A stretch of DNA of 64,000 nucleotides from Larus michahellis (taxonomy: Eukaryota > Chordata > Aves > Charadriiformes > Laridae), in the NCBI RefSeq assembly GCF_964199755.1, contig NC_133914.1:3675868-3739867 (forward strand), written 5' to 3'. Made by a program: the position numbers and the translations under genes. The stretch's first letter is position 1. Each line of letters starts with the position of its first letter. The notes beneath the pieces were generated by a model. It had not been told where the DNA came from and did no database searches. It was given only the letters and a program-made list of their open reading frames with translations. Of this stretch, positions 1 to 12,915 are shown in pieces.

Positions 1-1985
1 TGAGGGGAGCTCGGCGAGGCTGAATGTTTCATACTTGGTTCTGACCACTGCATTCTCCCTGTTCTCAGGGACGGCTCTGATCCAAATAGTTCTTGGCTCG
101 ACTCCAGGTTTCACAGCTCTGGTTTACCTCTCCAAAAACGCTCCCACCTTCCCAAGGAAAACTAGTCTGGAGATTTGTAATGAGCTCCAGTGGTTTAGGA
201 TCTGGACTACCAAGACTGTGATAAGTGGCAATTGTGAAAGCAGTCGGTGTCTGTTCACCTCGGCCGTGAGGACAGAGCAGGGCAGGCCGAGAGCTGCAGT
301 GACTGCTGCGGAGTGTGTCCCCCCTCTCCTGTGTCCTGTCCACCCCCCGACACCAACATGCGTTAGCTAGACCCCGGTTGTATTTAATTGATCGTTTTCT
401 TTCCGTTTGTACTCTGCCCTGTTCTGAGTGAGCCCAAGGGTGGTCTGGCAGTTGCTCTCAGCCTCTGGTACCAAGCCAGGGGAGACGTAGGGATCTTGAG
501 CCCTGGTTCACCTTGAGATGCGTTCTTAATGGCACTGGCCTGGAAGTGTTGGCACCTTGTTCGGAAATACTGTTTCAGATACTCATCAACTTACTTTTGT
601 GACATTTCAATAAGAAGTTCCTAGAAATACACTTAGCATTTTGTTAGCCCTCCGTCAAAAATGGAACGCTGCTTTTGCACACGTTTCAGAAGATTGATTT
701 GTCTTTAGCAACTAACGTGCTCTATAGGAGCTCCAGTTTTCTTACTCCAAAGAGGCTAAAACATACTATTTGCCAAAAGCTTCAGTAATATTAATTGTGC
801 TGTGGAATTCTAATTACTTCCTCAGTTTTCCTATAAACAGCAAAATAGAGTAGCTAAAAGGCCGAGGAGACCCTGTGAGTATTTCTTTCAGGTACTTGCT
901 GGTGTAAGGAATAAACCAATTTGTCAGAGGGTAGTCGAGATTTTTATGGAGGGAAGAAGAAACCTGGACAAACCTTTGTATTCAGTGGGATGGAAAAGGA
1001 ACTCATTTGACGTGGTTGCCTGAGGGCTTTTGGACACTCATTACGATGAAGGCTGAGTACGAGCTGAATGTCTAAACAGTTTTGCTGTCTCTGAAAGTCT
1101 CCAGGAGAAAGGGTGGATGTAGTGACTCATTAATCAAGAATACGTTTAACTCTAGTTCCCAAACTCCTCTCGGTGGATCGCAGGTGGTCCAGGAGGCCAA
1201 GGAGAGCCTTTGGTGGGCTTGTATGGAGCCGGGGATAGTGGTAACGGAGGGTGAGTGGTCCGTGAGAAGTTTGACTGACATTTTAATCACAAACGTTCAG
1301 GAACCGCCGCTCCAGGGCTTTACTTCCTTCACTGAATTCATCCTGCAAAAGCAAGATCCACCTTGAACTGGGGATTCGTTCACACCCACGTGCCTGGGTT
1401 TGCGGTGGTCTGCTGAGGTCGGCAGGCATAGCGGGGAGGCTTCGAGCAGTTTCATCTCGAATGGAAAAAAATGAAAATGAAAAAAAAAAAACAAAACAAA
1501 ACAAAAAACAAAAAACCAAAACAATGCAGCAAACGCTGGCAAATAACAAAGCGCTTTAGTCTGGGTGAGTATTTTTCCAAGACTGCCAAAAGCGTGCGGT
1601 GGCTGAGCAGCTTGGGGTCGCGATCGCAGCGTTCAAAAGTAACCAGAGACTGGGGGAGGTAAATGAGGCGAGTGGCAGGAGATAACTTTTGAGGAGCGTT
1701 AACTTAAAGAGCCAAGCTTTTAACCGTGTGTGAGGAATGAAAAGCCTGGAGGTAGGCAACCCTTCTCCCAGCACATCCTGCCCCGCTCCGTCAGCTCAGT
1801 TTCTGATGAGCTCTCAAAGCTGATGCTGGATGGTTTCCAGAGCTGGAAAAAGAGAACTCATGATTCTTTGACTCAAGAGAAGAACCGCTGTGTTCTTACC
1901 ACTGGACAGAGAGATGAAAACAGTTGCTAAACAAAGATCAAACATGTGAACTTTATAAATAAACAAACAAAATTGATGCTAAGGG
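1..1985 (+). other. Possible 3' UTR of a plus-strand upstream gene (CLIC4 by synteny)
   Basis: The first 2 kb is AT-richer than the next 30 kb and has no long open frame that looks real. It contains two plus-strand AATAAA signals, at 910-915 and 1958-1963; the second sits in an A-rich stretch typical of a 3' end. In mammals RUNX3 is convergent with CLIC4, whose 3' UTR is several kb long, so the left edge of this window is where the CLIC4 3' end would be expected. No CLIC4 coding sequence is visible, so the identity is inferred from known gene order only. It could equally be plain intergenic DNA. Confidence 0.3.
1958..1963 (+). promoter_or_regulatory. Candidate poly(A) signal AATAAA
   Basis: Canonical AATAAA within the context CTTTATAAATAAACAAAC, at the end of the AT-rich leading segment. 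A second one lies at 910-915. If the segment is a 3' UTR, this is the likely distal signal. A hexamer alone is weak evidence. Confidence 0.3.
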
Positions 1986-3022
1986 ACGTCTCAACTCCTT
2001 TGCCTATGGCAAAGGGCTTGGCAGGACCTAGGAGAATGACTTTGTCAGTTTGCACATGGAATTCTTATTTTAAACAGTCTGATTAAAGTGATACTGCTCC
2101 TCTTAATGAGTTTGAAGGTTATGCTCGTTAAAGTGGCCTTTGCTGTCCATGAATGCAGGGTCGAATGCAGGGTAGAGGAGAAAGCGTTTACGGTGCTGAG
2201 CTCTAGATGTGCAACGCGGCAAGATTTTAAATTATGTATGGTTTAAAAAGCTGGTCGTGAGAAGCTGCTGTCAGTAGTGAAACAGTCCAAGGCAGCAGGT
2301 TTGATAGTGTGCCGAAGAGGGAGCTCGGCCAGCTGCGAGGCAGAGCTCGGCAGCAGAGGGGCTTCTCTCGTCCCACGTGCATTCCAAACCTCCTCTTCCA
2401 GTCCTTCCCATGAGGAAGGTGGGACTGTGGGTCGCAGAGAAGGGTTTTCTTAGTATCTTGTAAGAAGTTGACGGCTGGAGTGGGAGCAGAAAGCCATTAT
2501 TTTAACCTTTTTTTCCTTTTCCTATCAAGTTTGAAGAGCGACATGAGCTGGGAATGGGAAGCTTGTCGATCAGACTCTTGCCTGGCAGATGGACCTTACA
2601 GTCTTGACTTCCCATTCCCGTTCCCAGCGTGGAGTATCTCCCATCCTTGACAGCTTCTGCTCCTCTTTCTCCTTTGGTTCGATACCTGCTGCAGCCTTTG
2701 CCGTGTGATGCTTTAACCTGGATGTGTTTTCCGTGCAGGGCAGCCAGCTGCGGTCAGCCCAGTGCTGGTACCTACCAACGCAGCCTTCTCCCGGAGCACG
2801 TCGTGCTGTGTGTGCACCACTTTCCACGGAGAGATTAAACTCCTGGATGCTCCCGCAGTCGTTGTGGGGTGCCAGGCAAAAGATGAAGACCCCGGTCAAC
2901 TTCCTGAACAATTTACTGTCTGAGGCTCAAGTCTCGTTAGAGACTTACTGCCTTTAAACCTAAAGCAGTAGAGCTGGGCCCTCTGACCAGCCTACAGAGC
3001 TGCTCCTCTGTAGCTTCGTGAT

Positions 3023-3357
3023 CTTTGGACCTTGTTTCTGGGGTGATGCTCTTGTTGCGAAGAGTCTAATGAGGAAGAAGGATGGTCTAGACAAGAGTTC
3101 CCTGGACTTGACTCTCGGGGCCATGAGTTCATTTCTTGTCTGTGTTGGGCAAGCTGGTTCCATTTGTAGGGTCTCAGTTTTGCTTTCTTAAAAGCTCTTT
3201 GGACATTGTTCCTGGGGTGATGTCCTTCTTGGGAAGAGTCTAACGAGGAAGAAGGATGGTCTAGACAAGAGTTCCCTGGACTTGACTCTCGGGGCTGTGA
3301 GTTCATTTTTTGCCTGTGTTTCCATTTGTTAGTGTCTCAGATTTGCTTTCTTAAAAA
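3023..3357. repeat. 174-bp direct tandem duplication, two copies
   Basis: Copy 1 runs 3023-3196 and copy 2 from 3197 to about 3357. Both begin CTTTGGAC and share long identical stretches, for example around the GAAGAAGGATGGTCTAGACA segment. Copy 2 lacks about 13 bases present in copy 1 (the GGGCAAGCTGG area near 3147) and has scattered substitutions. The same peptide is repeated twice in a minus-strand frame, but this only reflects the duplication. Confidence 0.85.
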
Positions 3358-6245
3358 GGGGAATTGTTTCCTCTTAAAGATTTTGGGAGTGTTTTCCATC
3401 TGTACCTACCAAAGAGGAAACTTAGAGAAGAAAGCATCACGGACAATCATCTCCCTTTGAGATCTAAATGAAGACCCTTGGGAGGGCAGGGCTCAGCCGA
3501 GGTACTTGCTGTCTGGCGGCAGAGATGGATGAAGGACGCGCGTGGCTCCAGAGGAGTCTCTGCTGCTCCTCGCCTGGTGTCGGGAGGCTCCTGGGGTGAA
3601 GAGGGGAGCTGAGGTTGCTGCAGCGGAGAAAGGGGTGCTTGAGGACAAGGGCATGTGCCCTAGGGAAACTGGCTTTTATTAGCTCTGCTGGTCGCAATGA
3701 TTTCTCTTTATCTGCTTTGCTGGCTCGCTGGGAATGAAGTTACATGAGGGTAACAAAGCTGCCTTAGCGTTCATACCCGTCCTGTGGCTTGTAGCTGAAT
3801 TTTTTCATTTGATCTGCATGGGTTGATCTGTATCCACGGGCTCCTGCTGTGGATACGCTTGAAACAAACCCGAATGATGAAGCTCGTGCTTTTCTTTTTG
3901 TCCTTCAGGGCACTCACTCGGGCAACTTAAACGGCTCTTTGGGTGCCGGGTGACATTTATCTGTGACAAACAAACAGGCGTGTGAAGCCAGGATGCACCA
4001 TGCAAGGACATGGGGTAGGGAAATGCTGAGAGTTTTTACGGCTCCTGCTTGTGTATGCGGGTTTAAGGTGTAGGCAGGCATATGCTGCTTCAGCTACTTC
4101 TTAGTTTTAATTTCCTCAGGCAATATTTCTTATAGGGACTGGGAGTTCCTGTAGTTTGTGTTTTTTAATTTTTGAAGGCAGCGGTTGGCTCTTTGTCTCG
4201 CTGCACCCACTCGCGAAGGATCAGATATGCAGCAGCACACGCGCCTTCTGCAGGCACCGTGCAAGGGGTTGGCGGGTTTGAAGTGTTCGGTGCGAGATCC
4301 CTTCACCGGGGGTCTAACTAATTTCAGAGCGTTTTGTGGACTTTGAGAGCCCGACTCAGCCATGCAGTAAAACCTGCCGTGGGAAGGAGCATGAAATAAC
4401 GCTGCTCTCACCATGGGGGGAGTTATTCTCCGCTAGGTTCTGCGAGGAGAGAAATTTTGCACACTTGCAGGCACTGCACAGGATGGAGATTGTCCCTGTG
4501 TCCCGGCCGTCCCTCCAGGCACAGAGTGCCAGACCAGTTCAGTTACTCTGAGATCCCTTTGTACTAGTGGCCGGTGAAGGATGCACATGAGCAAACTTTC
4601 CCACAGCATGACTAACCCGCCGGGCACCGCGATCCATAGATATTAGTGTGCAAAATCCCTTCTCAGGCTGGCTCTGTCCTTCCCCTCCAGCCGAGACTTT
4701 CCTTCTTGGGTAGTTGACTCGTTGCAGCAGAACTGGCTCAGCTTTCCCATGAAACTGCCCGCTGCAGATTGGGTTTTGCGGTGGCTATTGCGTTGGTCCC
4801 AGCCAGTTGGCATTTTGTGGCGTCTTTGGGAGTGAAGGATTTGGGGGAGTCTGGGGGAAGGAGAAAGGGATTGTGGCGTTATGTGCTGTAGGCGATGAGG
4901 AACTTGCTGGGAGCAACTGAAGGGTGGCTCCTGGGGGCAGAATCGAGAGCCTGTAGAGCTGAGACGCAGGTGCTTGACGCTGGGTCCAAACGGTTAAGCC
5001 CGTGCTTAAGCAGGGAGAGGCTCCCGAAAGCGTTGGATGGTTGTAAGAGAAGGATCCCGAGTATCATAACGCGACTCAATGTATTGGAAGTCTTTGAAGT
5101 CTTCTCCTGACATCCATCCCGTACCAGCATCTTTCATCCTTCGCCAGCGCTTCCCCAGCTGAAGCTATTAAAGGGAAACTACAGAAGCCATAAATCCTGG
5201 CTGTTAACATCTCCAGCGGTAAGATTTCACAATGAGCCCAAGTTGCTGCAAAAGATAAGAGAAGGCCTTGAAACCGAGGCAAGTTGGGACTTGGTTCCCC
5301 AGAATAGCTGAGCTTCACAGCTTCGTTGGGGGTCCCTCCAGGTTACTCGCTTTCGGGCGCCGAAGCCGGTTCTGCTGCCGGGTCTCCGGGTGCCCTGGTG
5401 TGAGTCACCCGGCGTGTGTCTGCGCTGGGCAGCGCAGCCCCGGGAGGGATCCCCCAGCTCCGACCTGACCCCAAGGGGTGAAACACTATCTGGGGGGGCT
5501 GGATGTGGGCTCAAACCCCCGCAGCTGCAGCGCTGTCCTGCTGCGGTTACGCTGCTGCCAAGGGTTGATCTTATCACATCCGCGGGGAGCTGAGTTTATA
5601 AATGCACCCGTTCCAGTGCAGCGGGGGCACATGTGAAGGACCCCCCCCCGCTTTTGCATGTGCCTCCCCCAGAGTCTGCGGAAGGGCCAGGAAGGAATCC
5701 AGGAGTCCCGATTCCTCAGGATCCCTGCTTTGGCCACGCCGTCTGGTTGGAAGAGGCGATGAAAGGCGAGGTCTCTTTGTATCTTCCCGTTGAGGTGGTA
5801 GCCGGAAGGCTCCCCACTTTATCGGCAGCGTTGGTTCAACAGAGGAGAAAAACGCAGCCCGAATTGCCAGACAGCAAATAGGAGCCATTCCTGGGAATGA
5901 TTCCTTGAGTGAATGGGAACGTTGTTAGTGGGCAAACTGGAATCAATGTTACACTCATAATTTTATTTACACCCTTGCTGTGATCCTGATCTCTGCCCAG
6001 CCTGGAGCGCGTATCTGTACAGAGTTCACTTCAGTGTAAACACTTGGCTCTGCAGCATGTGTCGGTACATCAAATTGTCCGCCAGGCGCCTTCCTGAAGG
6101 ATTCTTTTCATGGGAGGCTTTTTTTTTTCTCACGTCTTCTTCACAGCACTAGTCTAGCAAGTTTCCTCTTTCCAGCAGCAGGCCAGGAAGAAGCGACAGG
6201 TGTCCGCCGGGCAAAAAGTCCAGTTACCCACATGAGAGGGCCAGT

Positions 6246-6272
6246 GGCCTCGTGGCGCAACGGTCAGAAGGT
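6246..6272 (+). pseudogene. tRNA-Trp-like fragment with internal deletion
   Basis: The first 19 bases, GGCCTCGTGGCGCAACGGT, match the 5' arm and A-box of vertebrate tRNA-Trp(CCA), with one change at position 2. They are followed directly by CAGAAGGT, which resembles the segment after the anticodon in the same tRNA. The anticodon stem-loop between them and the T arm are missing, so this cannot be a working tRNA. It is best read as a decayed tRNA pseudogene or the head of a tRNA-derived element. The comparison tRNA is recalled, not searched. Confidence 0.4.
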
Positions 6273-9200
6273 CTTTGCCCTCTGTTTTCCCATCGGTATC
6301 GCTTGTTCCTGCAGTTCCCACCCATAGCAGCGAGAGAAAACCTGCCTCTCGGTGTGCTGGCGGTTGTGCTGGGGATGCAGCTGCTCCTGAGCCCTCCGAA
6401 GGGTGTTACCATCTCGCTGAAACGACTTTGGGTCGTTGTGGTGGGACACGACGTCACGGCGTCACTGCGGGACGACGGGGCTCAGCGAGACCCCACGGGG
6501 TTGGTCAGGGCGTGGGATGGTCTGGGAGGGAAAGCAGTGGCGGGGGGTTGGGGGGACATGGAGCAGCTCACGCCACGTCTGGCCAACTTCCTCGTGCGAA
6601 CATCTCAGACCTGTGAACCACTCCATCCTGCCATTTCGTTGGCTTTGCTCTGCTCGCTCTCCTCCTCCAGGCGTTACAATGAGTCTCTGAGGCTCTCTGA
6701 AGTCCTCCCCAGCATCGCCAGCTTACAACTGCCCTTCTGGGGGGAAGCTGCCCACCGCTCCGGCCACGCACGGCTCCTCGGGGCCGCGCTTCTCCGTTCC
6801 CGTCACATGCTGTGCCCTGGGGAAGCTGGTGGCCGCCGGTGGGGCAAAGCATATGCGCTTGGATGCCGGCGAGCTCTTGGATTTGGCGCTAACGCCCAGA
6901 CAAACCCTAGGCTTTGAGGAGGCAAACGCTGCGTCTAGGAATTCGGATCAGCAGCTGTTAGGGAAAACCTCAGCAAGGCAGGAGGCTTCGGCGCTGCCGT
7001 TGCCCTCCAGGGATGACTTTGCTCTTTGTCAGGGCGTACGCGTTGCTTGCTCAGACCGTCTTGGAAAAAGAAGCCTCAATATCAGCTACACCGATGAGAT
7101 CTGTTTTTTTTTTTTTTTTCTTTTTCAGCTGAAAGCCAAATCCTCGGTGTTTGCTGCCCGACTGACTAACTGGAGACATGACGGACCCCCCCTGGGCATT
7201 GCGTTAGTGCGAAGGTGCAAACGACCCTTGTCTATCGTTGTGTTTTCTGAGCAGATGAGGTGGATCTTGGGGAATGGGGACTCCTGGCCCTGAAGCTTTA
7301 TCTCCTGGGTGCAAAAGGGGGTCCTCAGGGCCCTGGAAAAGGCCCCATTAGACCAAAAGCTTAATGAATTGCTGTGAATCTTCCATTTCTGCAGCATCCA
7401 TGTCCTTAGCATCCATGTCTCTTATAACCTCTTAATTTCTGGAACAAGGGAAGGCAGCAGTAAGGGAGATGTGCAGGAAGAAGCCCTGGATGAATGGGGA
7501 TGATGGAAAGGAGAAACAAGCCCAGGAGCTCCCGTGTCCTGAGCTGGCAGCTCCCCTACGGACCTGTCCTTGCTGGGACATGGGCAGGCGGTCCCAGATC
7601 CCAGAGGTGCCCACTGTTTTGGGTTGGTTTTGGTGGGGAAAGGGGCCTGTTTGCACAGTTTGGGAATATTTCCCTGGTGCTCCTGGTCTGGTGGAGCAGC
7701 GCAGGGCTGTTATGATCCAGCTGGCCTGTGGAGGTCAGCCTCGGCTCAGGGAATCTCCCCGGAGCAGAAGGGTGGCCCAGCTCCTGCCCCTCTACACCCT
7801 GCCCAGGTCAATGGCCATCAATGGGGCTGCACCTTTCCCCCCACCCAGGGTTTGGTGGGTCTCTCCACCCTCCCGTGACATCCCGCTGCTCCTTCTTCAT
7901 GGTCCAGAGGGGGAATGCAGAGAGGAATGTTTGACTTCTTGTGGGGTAGAGAATGAAAGAAATGAAACAACCAGAACACTCGGTTCTGACCCCATTTTAA
8001 CAGTGCGGGTGTGTTCGGGCTTGCCTTAGAGAAACGTTTGTCCCCATGTCCTAAGAAGATCTGTGCCGCATCTCCAATGTGTTGACCCGTGTCTCGTGTT
8101 TCTGAGCGTGCAGGTCGGAGATGACCACAGATGGCTATCAGGACTCTTCTTGGTATTTTTCTGTGCTTTTGGTGTTGGTTTTTTTTTTTTTTTTCAGATC
8201 CCACCTCATCCAGCGAGTGAAGAGCACTGGAAATTGATGGGCATTTGTTTGCTGTTGTAGGAATCCCCACTCTTGGAATGCTACAAACCCCTCCGAGAGC
8301 TCTGCAGCATGGACAAAGCACAGCTCTAGAGGTGGGATAGTTTTTGAAGGACCTGGGGAGCTGCATGATGCTTCTCTCCAAATCCTACCAAGCAGGCCAG
8401 TGGACAAGCGCCTCTTATTACGGCATTTTAAGACCATCTCTTTCCCACAAGGCATTTCCTTGGCCCATCCCTGATGGATCCCCACTGAGGATCCTGAAGC
8501 ATGGTTAGATACTTGGGTGGTTCCTCTTGCTGCGTGCTGTCTGCACAGTGCCCAGTGCTAATTAGCAGAGCTGAGTTTAGGCTCCTGAAATGACCTCTGC
8601 TGCTGGGCTCCTGTCCTGCCCACGGGATGTGGATTTTATGCCGCTTTAGTCACTAATGACAGTGATTGTGGTCATTATGGGCAATTGGGTTGCTGGAGCT
8701 CTGAAGCCAAGAAGGTCCCCGTTGCAGGTGCGCAGTGAGGCTTCAGGGGCAATGGAGAACTGATGGAGAAGAAAAGTACATCTCACTCCTTGATGTCTCC
8801 CGTAGCACTTGTCAACCCCTTTCAGGAAGGCTGGAACAGTGAGATCTGAAGGTCTCATGTCCCTGTTTTTCTGGTAAGAGATGGGACAGGTATTAAACCC
8901 AGCTTTCCGGAGTTGGTGCCTGGTGCTGCACCACAAGCCCTTGCTGCCTCCTCCACCTGACAAGGGCCATGTGGGAGCCTCTGCCATGCAGAAATACATT
9001 TTTCTTTTTTTTCTTTTTTTTTTTTTTTTTTTTTAATGCTGGATGAGCCTTGCCTATGGCAATACGGAATTATCTGACGTGGTAAGTTTGGTAAAAACCA
9101 AGGCCAAGGAGTCTGTCGGGCCTTTCTGCTGAGTTGTTCAATGCTGGACGTTGATGATGCCCTCTGGTGCCATATCATGGGGGATAAGAGCTGGGTTTAG

Positions 9201-10398
9201 GATGGTGTTGAAGGTCCTCGTCTTGCTGGTCGATGCGGCAGAGGTTGCTGCCAATGCCCTTCGCTCCAAGCCCGGTGATGATTTGGGTTACCGGGTTTTC
9301 CTCTGGGCTGTGTAGGAAATTCCCCTGGTGAAGATCCAGGAGTTTCCCTGGAGCTGGGCACTTTGGGTGTTATCAAAGCAATAATTCTTCCCATTTCCCA
9401 CCTAATCGAGCAAGGAGAGCTTAAACGATGTCGACGCTGTTGGTAACCCCAGCAGACGCTCCAAGACTTGCTGCTGCTCCCCGGCTGGGTAACTGTCCTC
9501 GCTTTGTGCTCCCGGGGCTCCGTCACAGCCATTAATGTGCGGAGAAGTTGGATTCACGTTTTAGACGAGCTCAGGTTCTTTGCTATTAGCAGGTTTCTAT
9601 AGATGCCACAGAAAGCGTGTTATTAAGGCAGATGAAAGGCCAAGGAACGAGTTTGCTGTGCTTGTGCATGCCCATGGGGTAAGCTTTCTGCCCCTCCCCC
9701 AGGTTTTTTTGGGTTTGGTGTTTTTTTTTTTTTTTTTTTTTTTTTAATTTTATTGGATCCATCCTGCATCAAAGTGGCTTCAAGAAGCGAGCGAGCTCCC
9801 CAGAAGGGCCCTGCCACGGTGGTGATGGAGCGAAACCACAAAGTGTTTCACCGCTTGTGAAGTCCCGGGCTGATGGCTGGGCCGAGCCAAGCTGGCAGGT
9901 TCATCTTGGGCTTCCTGCAGCCTTGTTCTTCTACCAAAAAAAAAAAAAAAAAAAAAAAGAAGGAAAAGGCAGCCCCCCCGCCCCTCCCCTTCTCCTCCCC
10001 GGAGCCTCCTCCACCTGCCCCGTGCACTTGCTGACTTGTGCATTCCTCCTTCCACATGTTATAAAGATTAATCGCTCCAGTTGGAGCTCGGTGTGACTGG
10101 GCAAGGCGAGACATTCCTCTGTTGACATATTGCTGCTTTTGACTAAGGGAAGCCAGAGGTTTTGAGCTCACCCCGGCCAGTCCGCATGTGGGCAAGCTCC
10201 TCGGGGTGTTTGGCCACCTCTTGTCTCGGGCACGAAGGGGACTGAGCCCCCCCTGGGCACGACGCGGTCCCTGGCAGGAGGGATTTCTGTCTGCAGGATG
10301 CGCGGCTGCCTCTTGCTGTTGCAGATCCCATGGTTTTGCTCTGGAGACCAAAGGGACAGCCAGGTCCTTTGGTGGCGGTGGTCTGGGCAGGTTTGGAG

Positions 10399-10460
10399 AT
10401 CACAGAATGATGGAATAGTTTAGGTTGGAAGGGACCTTAAAGGTCATCTAGTCTAACCCC
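10399..10460 (-). mobile_element. CR1 LINE 3'-end fragment (62 bp)
   Basis: The plus strand reads ATCACAGAATGATGG, then GGTTGGAAGGGACCTTAAA, then CATCTAGTCTAACCCC. This is the reverse complement of the extreme 3' end of bird CR1 elements. Only about 60 bases are recognisable, so it is a severely 5'-truncated or broken insertion. A larger CR1 piece in the same orientation begins 240 bases to the right. Confidence 0.85.
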
Positions 10461-10700
10461 AGATAAACATGACTCTTTGCTTTCTGCCTCAGGAATGGGA
10501 AAGCGTTGCTGTGCCGTAGGGCAGGAGTGGCTGCGTTTGGGCAGCGGAGAAAGCAACATCTCTGTAGGACAGTGGGGAGCCTTGGTGGAACCATGGTCAA
10601 GGGTCTTGGGTCTGCTGCTGCCATGGTGGGCTGTCCTCTGGGCTGGCTTCTGCTGGCTTTGCCAGTGCTGGAGGCAGCTCTGCCTTCGTCCATGCTTAGC

Positions 10701-11165
10701 GTCATAGAGTCATAGAACGTGTTGGGTTGGAAGGGACCTCTAAAGGCCATCTCGTCCAACCCCCTGCAGTCAGCAGGGACATCTGTAACTAGATCAGGCT
10801 GCTCAGAGCCTCATCCAGCCTGGCCTTGAATGTCTCCAGGGATGGGGCCTCCACCCCCTCTCTGGGCAACCTGGGCCAGTGTCTCACCACCCTCAGTGTG
10901 CAGAACTTCTTCCTCATGTCTGATCTGAACCTGCCCTGCTCTAGTTTAAACCATTGCCCCTCGTCCTGTCGCTACAGGCCCTTGCAAACAGCCCCTCCCC
11001 AGCTTTCCTGGAGCCCCTTCAGGGACTGGAAGTGGCTGGAAGGTCTCCCCGGAGCCTTCTCTTCTCCAGGCTGAACCCCCCCCAGCTCTCTCAGCCTGTC
11101 CTCACAGCAGAGGGGCTCCAGCCCTTCAATCATCTTTGTGGCCTCCTCTGGACCCAGAGTCGCTG
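10701..11165 (-). mobile_element. CR1 LINE, 5'-truncated 3' end
   Basis: From GTCATAGAGTCATAGAACG onward the plus strand follows the antisense of bird CR1: GGTTGGAAGGGACCTCTAAA, the TGGCCTTGAATGTCTCCAGG segment, CTCTGGGCAACCTGGGCCAG, and the CTTCTCTTCTCCAGGCTGAA segment, ending near GTGGCCTCCTCTGGACCC. It covers the 3' UTR region and the last part of the element; no reverse transcriptase domain is present. Its wording (GCAGTCAGCAGGGACATC) differs from the copies at 12.9 and 28.6 kb, so it belongs to another subfamily. Confidence 0.95.
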
Positions 11166-12915
11166 CTGGAGCTCTCAAGCACCTCACACCCTGGGGAGCT
11201 TTTGGCTGAGCGCACGTACCCTCTCTCCAGACCCAAATCAATCTCACAACCATACCAGATCTTCCTTCACGTCCATCCCCTTACCATCTCCAGCCCTAAA
11301 GAGAGGAACGTGGCTCCTGCCTTGCCCAGCTCCAACCGGGCACAGGGAGAGACGGGAGAGGCTGTGGCAGAGCTTCGGGAGAGACGAGGTTTTCCTTGGG
11401 GCTTCCTCTGGGTGTTTCTGCACCACCTCGTGCCGTCCTCTCCTCTGCACGTCGGCCCCGAGCTGGGAAGGCAGGGCTGGAGGCTGCGAGGTCAAACCTC
11501 AGAGGTAAGTGGCTATTTCTGGAATTTCACAGGAGAGAGGAGAGAGCGGGAGCGGGATGCACGAAGGGAAAGGGTCCATCACCTGAACGAGGATGGGGAA
11601 GAGGCAGAGGTCTCCCCACGCAGACAGAGGGGAACTGCTGTCGGGGTCGGGGGGAGAGGAAGCAAAAGCTGCAGATTCAGGTTAGATTTTAGGAAAAATA
11701 AAATCTCCCACTGCCTGGGCAGGCTGGGGAACGGCCGCCACGGGGGGTGAAGGACGTGTTGAAGCGCTGCAGACAGATGTTTGTGTAAACACCCGCCTGC
11801 CCTGGGCGAGGGAACAGGTTCGGCGGCTCCTTGGGCTCCAGCCCTGTTTCTCTCTCTCGGCGATTTGTGTGCGCAGCTCCTCGCTCACCGAAGCGCTCGT
11901 CCCACCGTAAACACGCGTTTTGGATCTGGAACAAAAGTTCAAATACCCATTGCTTTTGTTGCATTTTGTCATCTATTTCTAGTCTCCTTGAGCGCTGCAA
12001 AACAGCTCCTGGGTACGAGCAGGATTATACAAATGAAGCTGTTGTAGGACTGTAATTTCAGAGCTTTTTTTTTTTTTTATTACCATTAGTTTTTTCTTTT
12101 CTTTCCTTTTTCCTTTACTAAAAAAAAAAAAAACAAACACCCTTCTTTTGTGCACTTTGGACCAAGCTTGCCATATTTCTTAGAGTCTCCAGTGACTCCT
12201 TCATACTACAGACTTTCTGGAGTCCTCCTTGTTAGACCAAGAACTGCATGATTCATTGTGTGCTGGAGATTTAATACTGCACGTAAAACATTCCCGGTTC
12301 AAATTTGTTTTCTTTCTTTCCCCCCCTCCTCTCTTCTTTTTTTTTTTTCTTTTTTTTCTTCCTTGGCTTCTCACTTACATCCTGGAATTTTTTCACGCGA
12401 TATAAAATAAATACATTCCCAAATACGTCCAGTAGGAAACGATCCACTTGGATTTTTCGGCTGCTGTTTTAAAGACCTTAAAACAATTTGGTGCTGTTCG
12501 TCCTTCTCCAGGGACGGCTGTGTGTTGGGAAGACCATCATCTCCCACCTCTCAGACCATCTCCCGCCTCTTGTGGCCTTCTGAAGACGCGCATCACTTCG
12601 TGAAGAGCTCGGCCTCTGCGTGCAGCCGGGCGCCTGCGTTTGGAGGCAGATATTGCTCACAGAAGACTCCCGGGATTTTTTTTCCAACCGTGAGATGTAG
12701 GTTTTTTTAGTGCCTAAATGGACCTTTTCGGTTATTCAACTTGGCTGAATCCCATCCTCTAAGGTCACCAGTGGCGGCATGTGCCCTCCTGGCGTTAATC
12801 AGTAGGTGGTTTGTGTCCGATGTCACCTGTGACTGGATGGCCATCACAGGAGCTGTGGCCGGGGTCAGCTTCTTCCGAGGACAAGGCCCTCTGACGGGCA
12901 GTTAAATTAATGAAA
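11166..12915. other. Intergenic region with possible CR1 relic, no gene
   Basis: Nothing coding is recognised. Near 11660-11745 the plus strand reads ATTCAGGTTAGATTTTAGGAAAAA, which resembles the sense strand of CR1 upstream of its 3' end, but the match stops within about 40 bases. Homopolymer tracts lie at 12065-12078 and 12120-12132, and a pyrimidine-rich run of about 50 bases at 12310-12362. The rest is unique-looking sequence of moderate GC content. Confidence 0.5.

Larger units (their letters stand above)
1986..10398. other. Intergenic region, no gene recognised
   Basis: No open frame here shows a recognisable domain or plausible exon signals. The contents are a 174-bp tandem duplication near 3.0-3.36 kb, a tRNA-Trp-like fragment at 6246, and several T- or A-tracts of 15-25 bases (about 7105, 8179, 9010, 9721 and 9936). 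Two of the T-tracts run straight into CAG (near 7130 and 8198) and mimic splice acceptors, but no coding exon follows. Confidence 0.6.

Noticed and set aside
6252..6917. 221-codon plus-strand open frame
   Set aside because: No recognisable domain, low-complexity GC-driven composition, and other long frames overlap it on both strands.
7105..7293. T-tract plus CAG considered as a splice acceptor with a following exon
   Set aside because: The acceptor-like sequence is a by-product of a homopolymer; the frame after it is short and has no recognisable content. The same happens near 8198.
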